Source of the DNA: Ensifer adhaerens
GTDB lineage: Bacteria > Pseudomonadota > Alphaproteobacteria > Rhizobiales > Rhizobiaceae
NCBI RefSeq assembly: GCF_002007205.1
Contig: NZ_LAZS01000010.1
Location: 62,001-126,000 of the forward strand
Direction of reading: 5' to 3'
Length of the DNA stretch: 64,000 nt
Both the position numbers and the translations under genes were made by a program. Shown here piece after piece: positions 26,709 to 36,145 of this stretch. The notes under the pieces were generated by a model. It searched no databases. It had not been told where the DNA came from and worked only from the letters and a program-made list of their open reading frames with translations. The number at the start of each line of letters is the position of its first letter. The first letter of the stretch is position 1.

Positions 26709-27462
26709 CGTCATGCAAACGATCGACGGCCTGGTGGACCGCATCGCCAACCGGCTGATCTGGCGCTTCGCCGCGACGCCGCGCGACGTCAGGACCGACG
26801 TGCCGCTCGTTTCCTTCACCTTCGACGACGTGCCGGACACGGCACTTCACAACGGCGCCTCAATCCTCGAACGTCATGGCGTCCGCGGCACGTTCTATAT
26901 CGCCGGCGGGCTTTCGGGGCGCGTCGAAACGGATCGCACCCTGATCTCGCCTGAGGGCTGCGCCGAACTCGCCCACCGGGGGCACGAGGTCGGCTGTCAC
27001 ACCTATTCCCATAACAAGATCAGGCGTTTGGGCGTGGACGGGCTTGCCCGCGATCTTGATCGCAATGCCGCCTACCTCCAGCGGAGCGGCGTCGGCCCGG
27101 CCGCAACCAACTTCGCCTTTCCCTACAACGCCGCCTGGCCGCTGGCGCGCCGGGAGCTGGGGCGGCGTTACCGCACCTGCCGTGCGGCTGGCGAGAGCGT
27201 CAACCGCACCGCCGTCGATCCGCTGATGCTGAAGGCCGTCGAGATCCGGCAGCCGGAGGCGGACGCCCAGGCGCTCACGGGCTGGATCGACGATGTCGTT
27301 GATCGGCCAGGTTGGCTCGTGTTCTTCACCCACGACATCGCCGCGCGTCCGACGCCCTATGGATGCACGCCCGAGACGTTCGAGCACCTGGTTCGCTATG
27401 CGGTAACCAAGGACTGTGTCGTGTTGCCCGTCGAACAGGCGCTTGACAGGCTCGGCTGGTAG
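26701..27462 (+). CDS. Polysaccharide deacetylase (NodB-like domain)
   Basis: 253-residue carbohydrate esterase family 4-type protein. Motif 1 reads VSFTFDDVPDTALHNG, with the two metal/base Asp residues but Val in place of the common Gly. Motif 2 is GHEVGCHTYSHNKIRRLG, giving the His-x3-His metal pair. FFTHDIAARPTPYGCTP holds the C-terminal His motif. There is no signal peptide, so it should act in the cytoplasm on N-acetylated sugar precursors or lipid-linked sugars. The start overlaps the end of the ligase-like gene. Confidence 0.85.
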   Translation: MPDVMQTIDGLVDRIANRLIWRFAATPRDVRTDVPLVSFTFDDVPDTALHNGASILERHGVRGTFYIAGGLSGRVETDRTLISPEGCAELAHRGHEVGCHTYSHNKIRRLGVDGLARDLDRNAAYLQRSGVGPAATNFAFPYNAAWPLARRELGRRYRTCRAAGESVNRTAVDPLMLKAVEIRQPEADAQALTGWIDDVVDRPGWLVFFTHDIAARPTPYGCTPETFEHLVRYAVTKDCVVLPVEQALDRLGW

Positions 27463-27471
27463 GAGGGCGGG

Positions 27472-28716
27472 ATGTCGGGGCGCGGGAACGGCGACAACAG
27501 GCTGCTCGCCATCAACAATTACTTCTATCGCCGCGGCGGGGCGGAGGCGGTCTTTTTCGACCACATGAAGATGTTTTCGGACATCGGCTGGGACGTGGTG
27601 CCCTTCGCCATGCAGCACGAGGACAACGAAATCTCGCCATGGTCCGAGTACTTCGTCTCCGAGATCGAGTATGGCCGGCGCACCAATCTTTTGCGCAAGG
27701 TCGTGCAGGCGGCGAGCGTCATCTACTCGCGCGAAGCGCAGAAGAACGTCAGCCGGCTGATCGAGCGCGCACGGCCCTCGGTCGCGCATGCGCACAACGT
27801 CTACCATCACCTGTCGCCCGCGATCTTCTCGACGCTGAAGGCGGCCGGCATCCCCGTTGTCATGACGGCCCATGATCTGAAGCTTGCTTGTCCGTCCTAC
27901 AAGATGCTGCGTGACGGCGCCGTTTGCGAAGACTGTCGCGGCGGGCATATCTACAACGTCTTGCGCCACCGCTGCATCAAGGGGGAGACGACGCTGAGCG
28001 CGGTCGTGCTCGCCGAAACCGTGGTCCATCGCGGGCTCGGTCTTTATCGCAACAAGGTGGATCGCATCGTCGTTCCGAGCAGGTTCTACGTCGAGAAGCT
28101 GGTCGACTGGGGCTGGCCGCGTGAGCAGATGGTCCATATCCCGAACTTCGTCGATGTCGACGACTACTCCGCCGACTGGGCCGAGGGAGACTACTTCGTC
28201 TTTGCCGGGCGCCTGGCGCCGGAGAAGGGGCTGGGGACGCTGATACGGGCGGCGGCGGCATCGGGGCAACGACTGGTGATCGCCGGAACCGGCCCCGAGG
28301 AAACGATGCTGCGGCAACTCGCCGGGCAGACCGGCGCCGACGTGCGCTTTGCGGGCTATCTCTCAGGAGAAGCCCTGCACCGTCTGATCGGGCAGTCGCG
28401 GGCACTGGTTCTGCCGTCCGAATGGTACGAGAACGCACCGATCAGCATACTCGAAGCCTATGCGCTCGGCCGGCCGGTGATCGGGGCAAAGATCGGCGGC
28501 ATTCCCGAGATGATCCGCGAGGGCGAGACGGGCATGACCGCGCTTTCGGGCGATGCCGACGATCTGGCCCGCGCTCTGTCGGCAATGGCAGCCCTGCCGC
28601 CCGCGACACGCGCTGCTATGGGTATTTCGGGCCGGCGCTGGATCGCCAGCGAATTCTCGGCTGCCGCCTATCGGGAAAGGACAATTGACGTTTATGCCAA
28701 GCTCGGCGCCGTCTGA
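27472..28716 (+). CDS. Glycosyltransferase family 4
   Basis: 414-residue GT-B enzyme. The N-terminal domain begins with NYFYRRGGAEAVFFDHMKMF, with the conserved Gly-Gly loop. The C-terminal donor domain has FVFAGRLAPEKGLGTLIRAA and SEWYENAPISILEAYALGRP with an intact E-x7-E arrangement. A small internal Cys cluster (CPSYKMLRDGAVCEDCRGG, followed by HRCIK) resembles the metal- or structure-related Cys seen in some exopolysaccharide GT4 enzymes. AGGAGGG just before the ATG is a strong ribosome site. It adds a sugar to the lipid-linked repeat unit; the linkage is unknown. Confidence 0.88.
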   Translation: MSGRGNGDNRLLAINNYFYRRGGAEAVFFDHMKMFSDIGWDVVPFAMQHEDNEISPWSEYFVSEIEYGRRTNLLRKVVQAASVIYSREAQKNVSRLIERARPSVAHAHNVYHHLSPAIFSTLKAAGIPVVMTAHDLKLACPSYKMLRDGAVCEDCRGGHIYNVLRHRCIKGETTLSAVVLAETVVHRGLGLYRNKVDRIVVPSRFYVEKLVDWGWPREQMVHIPNFVDVDDYSADWAEGDYFVFAGRLAPEKGLGTLIRAAAASGQRLVIAGTGPEETMLRQLAGQTGADVRFAGYLSGEALHRLIGQSRALVLPSEWYENAPISILEAYALGRPVIGAKIGGIPEMIREGETGMTALSGDADDLARALSAMAALPPATRAAMGISGRRWIASEFSAAAYRERTIDVYAKLGAV

Positions 28717-28868
28717 TCACGACCGCCATTAACGTTACGATACAATTTGTAGTAACCTGGGCTCGCTCTATGGTTTTGGGTCATTTATATAAGAGGTGAG
28801 TGAAATATCTTGGCGATGGACAAGTATATCGCCCCGGTAAACGCAACGGGCAACCTTCGAGGCGACAC

Positions 28869-30161
28869 ATGAGCAGAAAGTCTGATGTATCGCAAAGTCA
28901 TCGCCAGCAACCGACTGTCATTGCGCAGGAGCTGGCGCAGACCGGACTGTCGGACGGGGCCGGCGGGCTGCCTCGGCGTGGCCCCACGCTCGCCAGTCGG
29001 CAGCAGGGCCTGCCCGTTCAGAGCGGCGCGCTGGCCGCGCGCGGTGAGCGCAGGCGCGTGATGATGCTGGGCTTGCGCGGCATCCCCAATGTTCAGGGCG
29101 GCGTCGAGAAACACGTCGAAATGCTGGCAGGCAAACTGCTTGGCTACGGCTGGGACGTCGAGGTCGTCGGGCGGCGTCGCTATCTCGAACAGCGCGACAG
29201 CTATGCCTGGAATGGCGTGGAGGTCGTGCCGCTCTGGGCGCCGCGCCGGATGGCGCTGGAAGCAATCGTCCATACCTTCCTCGGTGTCTGGCTCGCGGCC
29301 TGGCGGCGTCCGGATGTCCTGCACATCCACGCCATCGGCCCCGCGCTGATGACGCCGCTTGCGCGCCTGCTCGGGCTGAAGGTCGTCGTGACCCACCATG
29401 GCTACGACTACGACAGGCAGAAGTGGGGCGGTTTTGCCAGGCGGACGCTGAAGCTCGGCGAGTTCCTGGGCATGCGGTTTTCCAACGGGCGCGTGGCGAT
29501 CTCGAAGGACATCGCCGAGACGATGCGCGTTCGACACCATGTCGCCATGACGCTGGTCCCGAATGGTGTCCAGGTCACACCGCCGACCGGCGACGCCGGC
29601 GCTCTTGCGGAGTTTGGCCTGGAACGGCGGCGTTACATCCTGCTCGCCGCCCGGCTCGTTCCGGAAAAGCGGCAACTCGATCTCATCCGCGCTTTCGCCA
29701 AGTGCGGTTTGGCCGATACGAAGCTCGTCCTTGCCGGCGGCGCGGAGTTCGAAACGCCCTATGTCAAGGAAGTGAGGGCGCTCGCGCGCGAGGTGCCGGG
29801 TGTGGTGCTCACGGGCTTCCAGACGGGCGACAGGCTGGCGGAACTCTTCGCCAATGCCGCCCTTTTCGTCCTGCCGTCCAGCCACGAAGGCATGCCGATC
29901 GCGTTGCTCGAGGCGATGGCCTACGGGCTGCCGGTCCTGGCGAGCGATATCGTCGCCAATCAGGAACTGGAGCTGGCGCCCGACGAGTATTTCCCGCTGG
30001 GCGACGTCGATGCATTGGCGTCCGGTATCATGGATAAGCTCGCAGCGCCGCTGAGCGACGACGAGGTGCGCGAACGGGCGGCACACGCGGAAGCCGCCTA
30101 CAGTTGGACAAATGTGGCGCAACGGACCGCGGCGGTGTATAGCGCGTTGCTGGCGAAATAG
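28869..30161 (+). CDS. Glycosyltransferase family 4 with N-terminal polar extension
   Basis: 430 residues. The first 55 or so are polar, Gln/Arg/Ser/Gly-rich and probably disordered. The catalytic part then starts with MMLGLRGIPNVQGGVEKHVE, a typical beginning for rhamnosyl- or mannosyl-type GT4 enzymes. The donor domain has YILLAARLVPEKRQLDLIRA and SSHEGMPIALLEAMAYGLPV. GAGGCG seven bases before the ATG at 28869 favours this start; a GTG at 28800 would add 23 residues. The AT-rich upstream region (28722-28800) makes it likely that this gene has its own promoter. Confidence 0.87.
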   Translation: MSRKSDVSQSHRQQPTVIAQELAQTGLSDGAGGLPRRGPTLASRQQGLPVQSGALAARGERRRVMMLGLRGIPNVQGGVEKHVEMLAGKLLGYGWDVEVVGRRRYLEQRDSYAWNGVEVVPLWAPRRMALEAIVHTFLGVWLAAWRRPDVLHIHAIGPALMTPLARLLGLKVVVTHHGYDYDRQKWGGFARRTLKLGEFLGMRFSNGRVAISKDIAETMRVRHHVAMTLVPNGVQVTPPTGDAGALAEFGLERRRYILLAARLVPEKRQLDLIRAFAKCGLADTKLVLAGGAEFETPYVKEVRALAREVPGVVLTGFQTGDRLAELFANAALFVLPSSHEGMPIALLEAMAYGLPVLASDIVANQELELAPDEYFPLGDVDALASGIMDKLAAPLSDDEVRERAAHAEAAYSWTNVAQRTAAVYSALLAK

Positions 30162-30327
30162 CCGGACCTTCGCGTCTGGCGTGTCGCCTGCCGGAGCTTT
30201 CTTCGTGCGTCCTCGCACACGGCTCCGTTCAAGAATGCGACCGCGCCTTCGCAACCCGATGAACGCGCCGTCGCCGATGGTTCGATGATTGCCGTGCCTC
30301 GCACGCCTCCTGGAAGACAAGCTGACA

Positions 30328-30690
30328 ATGACCCTCAAACGCGCCGCCGGCCTTTTCGCATGGATCCTTCTTGCCGTGATTGCCTATTCGACGATGTCCC
30401 CGCTCGATCTCAGGCCGCGCATCGGGCATCTGGTCCATCTCGAACGGTTCGGCGCCTTCGGCCTGCTGGGTCTGTTGTTCGCGATCGCCTATCCGCGCCG
30501 GCTGGGGCTCTTGCTGGTTCTGGTCTTTGCGACTGCGATCGGCTTCGAGCTGTTGCAGATGGCCTCGGCCGATCGCCACGCGCGCGTGACGGACGTGGCG
30601 GTCAAGCTTCTTGGGGGTGCCTGCGGCGTCTTTGGCGGCTGGTTTCTCCATCGCTTTCGCATGCCGCTGCTGCGGCTGCTCGGGCGGTAA
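30328..30690 (+). CDS. VanZ-like membrane protein
   Basis: 120 residues with four predicted helices. It starts with MTLKRAAGLFAWILLAVIAY, followed by HLVHLERFGAFGLLGLLFAI and AIGFELLQMASADRHARVTD. The His-Glu-Arg-F, E-x-x-Q and R-x-x-D residues are those conserved in the VanZ family. VanZ-like proteins accompany some exopolysaccharide clusters; their biochemical role is unclear. It lies between two glycosyltransferase genes, with an in-frame upstream start at 30289 rejected because GGAAGACA precedes 30328. Confidence 0.75.
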   Translation: MTLKRAAGLFAWILLAVIAYSTMSPLDLRPRIGHLVHLERFGAFGLLGLLFAIAYPRRLGLLLVLVFATAIGFELLQMASADRHARVTDVAVKLLGGACGVFGGWFLHRFRMPLLRLLGR

Positions 30691-30771
30691 ACCAAAACGC
30701 AAAACATCGCCGGTAAGATCGGCGGCAACCGGAGCAGGTCTGTCTGCGCTCCGTCGGGACTGGGGGATCGC

Positions 30772-31770
30772 GTGGCAGTATCCGTCATCATCAAGACGCT
30801 GAACGAAGAGAAGCGCATTGCCGCGACCATCGAAAGCGCGCTGAAGGCGCTCGAAATCGTTGGCGGCGAGGTCATCGTCGCCGACAGCGGGTCCAAGGAC
30901 AGGACGGTGGAGATCGCCTCGCGCTATCCTGTTGTGATCGCCCAGATCAGCCCGCCGGCGCTTCCCAGTTGCGGCATCGGTCCTCAACTAGGGTTTCAGT
31001 ATTCCCGCCATGCGCATATCTGCCTTCTCGACGGCGACATGCTGCTGGACGAGGATTTCCTCGAAGTGGCCGAGGCGTTCCTTGCCGACGACCCGCAGGT
31101 CGCGGGCGTTACCGGCCATGTGCAGGAGATGCTGACCTCCAATCTCGAATTTTCACGGCGGGTCACGCGCAATGCCCCGGAAAACCGCATCGGCGCGATC
31201 GACCGCATGAATGGCGGCGGCCTCTATCGCCGCTCGGCGATCGAAGCGGTCGGTTATCTCTCCGACCGCAATCTCCACGGTTATGAGGAGTTCGACCTCG
31301 GTATCCGGCTCAGAAGCGCCGGCTGGACGCTGCATCGCCTCGACCGGCGCTTTGTCCAGCATTTCGGCCATACGGACAATTCCTACCGCCTGCTCGTGCG
31401 CCGCTGGAAGAGCAAGTATCTGTTTGGCATCGGCGAGTTGCTGCGCGCTTCGCTCGGCCAGCCCTATTTCTTCCAACTCATCAGAGAACTGCCGGAGCTC
31501 AAGCTTTGGGCGCTCGTCTATCTCTGGTGGGCGGCGTCGCTGGCGATCCTGCTGTTCGTGCCCGATAAACTCCTTGCGCTCGGCATCGTTCTTGCAGTCC
31601 TCGCCGGCGTGGTCGGGCTGATGAGCCTGCGCAAGGGTGGATTCAGCATGGGGCTTTACACCGTCGTTGCCTGGTTCTTTCATGCAGCAGCGCTGCCGGT
31701 CGGCTTCTTCCGGGCGCGCCGGAAGCCGGATGCGCCGATCGAAAGCCAGTTGCTCGGAGCTCCGGCATGA
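30772..31770 (+). CDS. Glycosyltransferase family 2
   Basis: 332-residue inverting GT-A enzyme. It opens with a GTG start (GGGGGA ribosome site) and VSVIIKTLNEEKRIAATIES. The nucleotide-binding Asp motifs are VIVADSGSKDRTVEIASRYP and CLLDGDMLLDEDFLEVAEAF. GYEEFDLGIRLRSAGWTLHR carries the likely catalytic Asp. The C-terminal third has two or three predicted membrane helices (about 245-310), which would anchor it at the inner membrane. The stop overlaps the start of the glycosidase-like gene (ATGA). Confidence 0.87.
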   Translation: MAVSVIIKTLNEEKRIAATIESALKALEIVGGEVIVADSGSKDRTVEIASRYPVVIAQISPPALPSCGIGPQLGFQYSRHAHICLLDGDMLLDEDFLEVAEAFLADDPQVAGVTGHVQEMLTSNLEFSRRVTRNAPENRIGAIDRMNGGGLYRRSAIEAVGYLSDRNLHGYEEFDLGIRLRSAGWTLHRLDRRFVQHFGHTDNSYRLLVRRWKSKYLFGIGELLRASLGQPYFFQLIRELPELKLWALVYLWWAASLAILLFVPDKLLALGIVLAVLAGVVGLMSLRKGGFSMGLYTVVAWFFHAAALPVGFFRARRKPDAPIESQLLGAPA

Positions 31771-33935
31771 TGTGGCGGCCGTTGCTGGCGGCCGCGGCGG
31801 CGCTTGTCGTAGTCAGCTCGCCAGCCCAGGCGTCCGACCAGTGGCTACCCGTCCGGGAAGTTTCGCTCGAGCTTGGGGCAGGCAGCCCCCTCGATTTCTC
31901 CTCTTTCCTGCCGAACGGCGCGATCGATGCGGAACATCGCTTGGTTGCGGGCGCCGGCGGCCGGCTCGCCTTCGCGAAGTCGCCTGAAAAGCCGGAGCGG
32001 ATGCTCTGCGCATCGCTTGCCTGGAGCCCGGCTTCCGGCGGCTTTCCGGATCACGAGACCGCCGACCGCTATGCGCGGCAGCTGGCGATGCGCGGCTACA
32101 ATCTCGCCCGGCTGCATTTCGTCGATGGCAGTCTGATGTTCGGCCGCGACCGGGACTTCGACTTCGACCCCGAGACGCTCGACCGCATCCACTACCTGCT
32201 GGCAGCGCTGAAGAAGAACGGCATCTACTGGATGATGGACGGCCTGTCGTCGCTGCGCGGCGTCTATGGCGGTTTCGACGATCGCTGGGACGACGGCGGA
32301 AACCTTAAGCTCGAGCTCTTTGTCGACGAGCGGGCCTTCGATCACTGGAAGCGCATGCAGGAGACGATCCTCGGGCGCGTGAACCCCTACACGGGCGTGG
32401 CGCCGATCCGCGACGACGCGCTGGCGGTCGTCATTCTCGCCAACGAAAACGGGATGGAGTTCGACACCGTCGTGCACGACCGGCCGGGCAAGCCGCCCTA
32501 CGATCCGCAACTTGCCAAGCCGTTCAACGACTGGCTGGCCAAACGCTACGGATCGACCGACGCCTTAGCCAAGGCGTGGCCCGACCTTCGGTCCGATGAG
32601 AGAATCGAGGCGGGATCCGTCGCACTGCCGGCCGACCGCTACGTCGACAGCCCGCGGCTGCGCGACCTGCAGGCCTTCTTCACCGAGACGGAAGAGGCCA
32701 TGACCGCGCGCATGAGCGCCGTGCTGCGTGGGCTCGGTTACCGCGGCCTGATCAGCAACTACAACAACTGGCCGACGGTGCAGGCGTCGCTCAGCCGGCG
32801 CGGCCTCGAAGCCGTGACCATGAACACCTATCATGACTGGGTCAGCGGCTATGCGCCGGGAAGCAAGACCACGCAGATAAGCTCGATTGCCGACGGCGTA
32901 AACTATATCCGCATGCTCGCGGCGACGCGCTGGCTCGGCCGGCCGTTCCTCGTCAGCGAATACGATCATCTGTTCTGGAACCGCTACCGCTACGAGGCGG
33001 GACTGGCGATGCCGGCCTATGCGGCGCTGCAAGGCTGGGACGCGCTTTGCCGCCATGGCCATGGCCCGATCGTTCTTACTTATGGCGAGCCGTTCCCGCA
33101 CAAGAAGGCGATGCTGCCTTATGCCATCGCGCTCGATCCCGTCGCACGCGCCGGCGAGACGTTATCGGCGCTGCTCTATCGCCGCGGCGACGTGGCGACT
33201 TCGGCTGTGACGGTTCCGTTTGCGGTGCGCGGAGAAGAAGACCTTTCCGACGACATGCAGGCCCGCGAGCCCGAGCGCCTCACGGACCTCGCGCTGGTCG
33301 GGCGGATCGGCCTTGAAGACGGCACCCGGCTCGGTGACGGACCGGCGGTGATGCAGCCGCGTCAGCAAGACGGCGAAGGGGTGCTTGAAAGTCTGCGCCA
33401 AAGCGGTGCGCTTGCGGATGACAACGGCACCAGCATCGATGCCGGCATCTATGAGAGCAGCACCGGCCAGATCCAGTTGAACCGCTTTGCCGGGCAATTG
33501 CGCGTCGTGACTGACGGGACGGAGGCTGCCGCGTTCTCGTCGCTGCGGGAGCCGCTCGCTCTCGGCCTGCTCAGGATCGAGCAGGCCGACGGCAACGCGC
33601 TCATTGCGCTGTCGGCGCTCGATCCGGACGCCTCGCTCAGCACGAGCCGGCGCTTCCTGCTGATCTTTGCAACCGACGCCCAAAACACCGGCATGACGTT
33701 TCGCGACACCGAGGAGAAGGTGATCGAAGATTTTGGACGGCTGCCGGTCCGGCTTCGTGAAGGCTATGTCGATCTCGCGCTTGCGAGGACCGCAAAGAGC
33801 TGGAGCGTTTCGCCGGTGGGCCTCGATGGCAAGGTGCATCCGGCTGTGGCGCAAGGCGCAGGCGACATTGCCTTCAGGCTTTCCAATGACGGCCCTTCCG
33901 GCCCGACGACCTATTTCCTCCTCGAACTGCGATAG
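31767..33935 (+). CDS. Secreted glycoside-hydrolase-like protein (clan A type)
   Basis: 722 residues with a signal peptide (hydrophobic stretch 6-20, cleavage likely near SPAQA at 19-23). The central part resembles a clan GH-A (beta/alpha)8 barrel. GYNLARLHFVDGS, the acid/base-like VVILANENGMEF with Asn-Glu, and the nucleophile-like FLVSEYDHLFWNRYR with Glu fit that clan. The C-terminal part (about 490-722) is probably a beta-sandwich. It ends the glycosyltransferase operon, where exported glycosidases often trim or release the polymer. Exact GH family uncertain. Confidence 0.7.
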   Translation: MMWRPLLAAAAALVVVSSPAQASDQWLPVREVSLELGAGSPLDFSSFLPNGAIDAEHRLVAGAGGRLAFAKSPEKPERMLCASLAWSPASGGFPDHETADRYARQLAMRGYNLARLHFVDGSLMFGRDRDFDFDPETLDRIHYLLAALKKNGIYWMMDGLSSLRGVYGGFDDRWDDGGNLKLELFVDERAFDHWKRMQETILGRVNPYTGVAPIRDDALAVVILANENGMEFDTVVHDRPGKPPYDPQLAKPFNDWLAKRYGSTDALAKAWPDLRSDERIEAGSVALPADRYVDSPRLRDLQAFFTETEEAMTARMSAVLRGLGYRGLISNYNNWPTVQASLSRRGLEAVTMNTYHDWVSGYAPGSKTTQISSIADGVNYIRMLAATRWLGRPFLVSEYDHLFWNRYRYEAGLAMPAYAALQGWDALCRHGHGPIVLTYGEPFPHKKAMLPYAIALDPVARAGETLSALLYRRGDVATSAVTVPFAVRGEEDLSDDMQAREPERLTDLALVGRIGLEDGTRLGDGPAVMQPRQQDGEGVLESLRQSGALADDNGTSIDAGIYESSTGQIQLNRFAGQLRVVTDGTEAAAFSSLREPLALGLLRIEQADGNALIALSALDPDASLSTSRRFLLIFATDAQNTGMTFRDTEEKVIEDFGRLPVRLREGYVDLALARTAKSWSVSPVGLDGKVHPAVAQGAGDIAFRLSNDGPSGPTTYFLLELR

Positions 33936-34015
33936 GGCGCACCGCGCACCGGGGGATCAATGAATGGCCACGATGTCAGCCTATGCTCTGCCGCTTTCAC
34001 GCACAGGAGGATGAG

Positions 34016-34435
34016 ATGAGAATATCGGAAGCCATGCATCCCGGCGCTCGCTGGATCTCTCCCGAAACCGATCTCAAGACGATTGCGCGCATCATGCGCG
34101 ACGAGGACATCGGCGCGTTGCCGGTTGGCGAAAACGACCGCCTGATCGGCATGGTCACGGACCGCGACATCGCGCTTCGCGCCTTCGCCAACGGGCGCGA
34201 TCCGGCGTCGATGACGGCGCGGGATGTGATGACGAGGGATATCGTTTATTGCCGGACCGACGAGTCGATCGAGCATGCCGTCCACCTGATGGAGGCCAAG
34301 CAGGTTCGCAGGCTGCCGGTGATCAACGCGGACAAACGCATGGTTGGCATGTTGTCGCTCGGCGACGTGTCGCATGCGGGCAGCCGGGAACTCTCCGGCG
34401 AACTCGCAAAGGCCGTTACGGCCCATCACGTCTGA
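34016..34435 (+). CDS. Two-CBS-domain protein
   Basis: 139-residue soluble protein made of two CBS motifs: residues about 1-60, with MRISEAMHPGARWISPETDL and DRDIALRAFANGRDPASMTA, and about 70-130, with VMTRDIVYCRTDESIEHAVH and VRRLPVINADKRMVGMLSLG. CBS pairs bind adenine nucleotides. The ATG at 34016 is fixed by a perfect AGGAGG five bases upstream; the ATG at 34011 is out of frame. It is alone, with a likely terminator right after it. Function is probably sensory or regulatory, target unknown. Confidence 0.85.
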   Translation: MRISEAMHPGARWISPETDLKTIARIMRDEDIGALPVGENDRLIGMVTDRDIALRAFANGRDPASMTARDVMTRDIVYCRTDESIEHAVHLMEAKQVRRLPVINADKRMVGMLSLGDVSHAGSRELSGELAKAVTAHHV

Positions 34436-34447
34436 GGACGTTTTTTT
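34428..34447 (+). terminator. Short hairpin plus T-run after the CBS gene
   Basis: ACGTC, loop TGAG (which contains the TGA stop), GACGT, then a run of seven further T residues. The stem is short, but the T-run directly after it fits an intrinsic terminator. Confidence 0.5.
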
Positions 34448-34452
34448 AGAGA

Positions 34453-34479
34453 TTGCGGCGCCTTGTAACGGCGCCGCAA
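34453..34479. terminator. Perfect 10-bp inverted repeat between convergent genes
   Basis: TTGCGGCGCC, seven loop bases, GGCGCCGCAA. It lies between the convergent CBS and OmpW-like genes. It lacks a T-run on the side needed for the minus-strand gene, so the role is likely but not certain. Confidence 0.5.
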
Positions 34480-34499
34480 ACCATTTCGTTCGAAGGCGA

Positions 34500-35207
34500 T
34501 CAGAAGCGGTAGCTGATACCGGTGCCGATCAGCCACGGGTCGAGCTTGACCTTGCCGCTGACGGCGCCGGCACCGGGCAAGGTTGCGTTGACCTCCGGCT
34601 CCAGGAACAGCTTCTTCACGTCGAAGTTCAGGCCCCAGTGGTCGTCGAGCTTGATGTCGACGCCGGCCTGCAGCGCCACGCCGAAGGTATTTTTCATGTT
34701 GAAGCTCGTGAAGTCACCGCGCGGCTTCTCGTTGTAGAACATCGTGTAGTTCACGCCCGCGCCGACATAGGGCTTGATCTCGTCCGTCACATTGAAATGG
34801 TACTGCAGCGTCAGCGTCGGCGGCAGCAGCCAGGCCTTGCCGATCTCGCCGAGGCCGGCGATCGAGCCGCTGCCGCGTGCCGTGTGCGGCGTGGTGCCGA
34901 GGATCAGTTCGGCGGCGATGTTGTCGGTGAAGAAATAGGTGATGTCGAGTTCCGGCACGACGGAGTTGCTGACGCCGACCTTCTCGCCGTCGAGCGCGGC
35001 GCCGTTCAGATAGAGCGTGCCCTTGTCGTCGGGCAGGACGGCGAGCGCGCGGCCGCGGATCATCCACGGCCCCGGCTCGCTGGCGAGAGGCGTTTCCGGT
35101 GCCGCGACCGCGCCCGGCTCGGAGATATCTGCCGCCGTCGCGATCGCGAGCGACGCCGCAAGTGCGGCGAAAAGGACGGCAGATGGCAGAATGGCGCGAG
35201 TAGGCAT
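34500..35207 (-). CDS. ompW: OmpW-family outer-membrane protein
   Basis: 235-residue predicted eight-stranded beta-barrel. A signal peptide covers about residues 1-26 (ILPSAVLFAALAASLAIATA). LDITYFFTDNIAAELILGTT, TLTLQYHFNVTDEIKPYVGA and the terminal GTGISYRF with its C-terminal Phe are typical of OmpW. It may pass small hydrophobic compounds across the outer membrane. The ATG at 35207 is preferred to 35294 because the signal peptide begins right after it. The gene converges on the CBS gene and is preceded by a 194-base gap holding nothing I recognise beyond a likely promoter. Confidence 0.87.
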   Translation of the reverse strand: MPTRAILPSAVLFAALAASLAIATAADISEPGAVAAPETPLASEPGPWMIRGRALAVLPDDKGTLYLNGAALDGEKVGVSNSVVPELDITYFFTDNIAAELILGTTPHTARGSGSIAGLGEIGKAWLLPPTLTLQYHFNVTDEIKPYVGAGVNYTMFYNEKPRGDFTSFNMKNTFGVALQAGVDIKLDDHWGLNFDVKKLFLEPEVNATLPGAGAVSGKVKLDPWLIGTGISYRF

Positions 35208-35401
35208 GATTTCCGGACCCCCAGAAGAAAGTTGAACATCGCCGGTCAGGGCGTTCGGCGGCAGGGATTCTGCGGCCGGCGGCACTATGCTCAAGACGGG
35301 CGTCTCAGCGGTTGTCCTGGATCAATGCGCGCGCGAATCATCAAGCCCTTGGGGACAAAGGCGGATTCGCCTGAGGAAGCGGGGTCCGCGCCAACCCCTC
35401 G

Positions 35402-36145
35402 TCAAGCGGGCATGCGCGGTATGCTGGCAAGAAGGCGCTGGGTATAGGGATGCTTCGGGGAGGCCAAAATGTCGCGGGTCTTGCCGCGCTCGACCACCCG
35501 GCCGCGCTCGAGGATTACCATCTCCTCGCAAAGGGCGGCGACGACGCCGAGATCGTGCGAGACGAAAACCAGCGTCAGCTTTTCGGCGAGCGTCTTGAAC
35601 AGTTCGACGATGCGGATGCGGGTGGAAAGATCGAGCGCGCTCACCGCCTCGTCCGCCAGCACGATCTGAGGCCCTGCGACGATGGCGCGGGCAATGGCGA
35701 TGCGCTGGCGCTGGCCGCCGGAAAACTCGTGCGGATAGCGACCAAGCGCATCGGCAGGAAGTCCGACCGCGTCGAGCGCCTCGGCGACGGCCCGCGTCCG
35801 ATCACCCGGGATCCGCAACGACCTGAGCGGTTCGCCAATAATGTCGATCACCCGCTGGCGCGGGTCGAGGGAGGAGTAGGGATCCTGGAAGACCGGCTGC
35901 ACCGCGCGGCGATAGCGCTGCATGAAGGTGCTGTTGCGGGTATCGAGGATCTCCTCGCCAAAGCGAATGGCGCCGCTCGTTGGGCGGATGAGCCCGAGCA
36001 TCAGTCGCAGCAGCGTCGTCTTGCCGGAGCCGGACTCGCCGACGAGACCGACGCTCACCCCCGGCCGCACCGATATGGAGACGTTGTCGAGGGTGGTTTG
36101 CTGGCGGGAGTAGCCGAAGCTGACGTTTTGAAGGTCGAGCATCAT
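35402..36145 (-). CDS. Dipeptide-type ABC transporter ATP-binding protein (DppF-like)
   Basis: 247-residue complete ATPase: Walker A GLVGESGSGKTTLLRL, Q-loop VFQDPYSSLDPRQRV, signature EFSGGQRQRIAIARAI, Walker B IVLADEAVSALD and H-loop LVFVSHDLGVVAAL. It is the last gene of a five-gene importer operon read leftward and overlaps the preceding ATPase gene by four bases. It ends ILASPKHPYTQRLLASIPRM, the opposite-end landmark of the peptide-importer ATPases. It forms the ATPase heterodimer with the 36142 product. Substrate unassigned. Confidence 0.92.
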   Translation of the reverse strand: MMLDLQNVSFGYSRQQTTLDNVSISVRPGVSVGLVGESGSGKTTLLRLMLGLIRPTSGAIRFGEEILDTRNSTFMQRYRRAVQPVFQDPYSSLDPRQRVIDIIGEPLRSLRIPGDRTRAVAEALDAVGLPADALGRYPHEFSGGQRQRIAIARAIVAGPQIVLADEAVSALDLSTRIRIVELFKTLAEKLTLVFVSHDLGVVAALCEEMVILERGRVVERGKTRDILASPKHPYTQRLLASIPRMPA

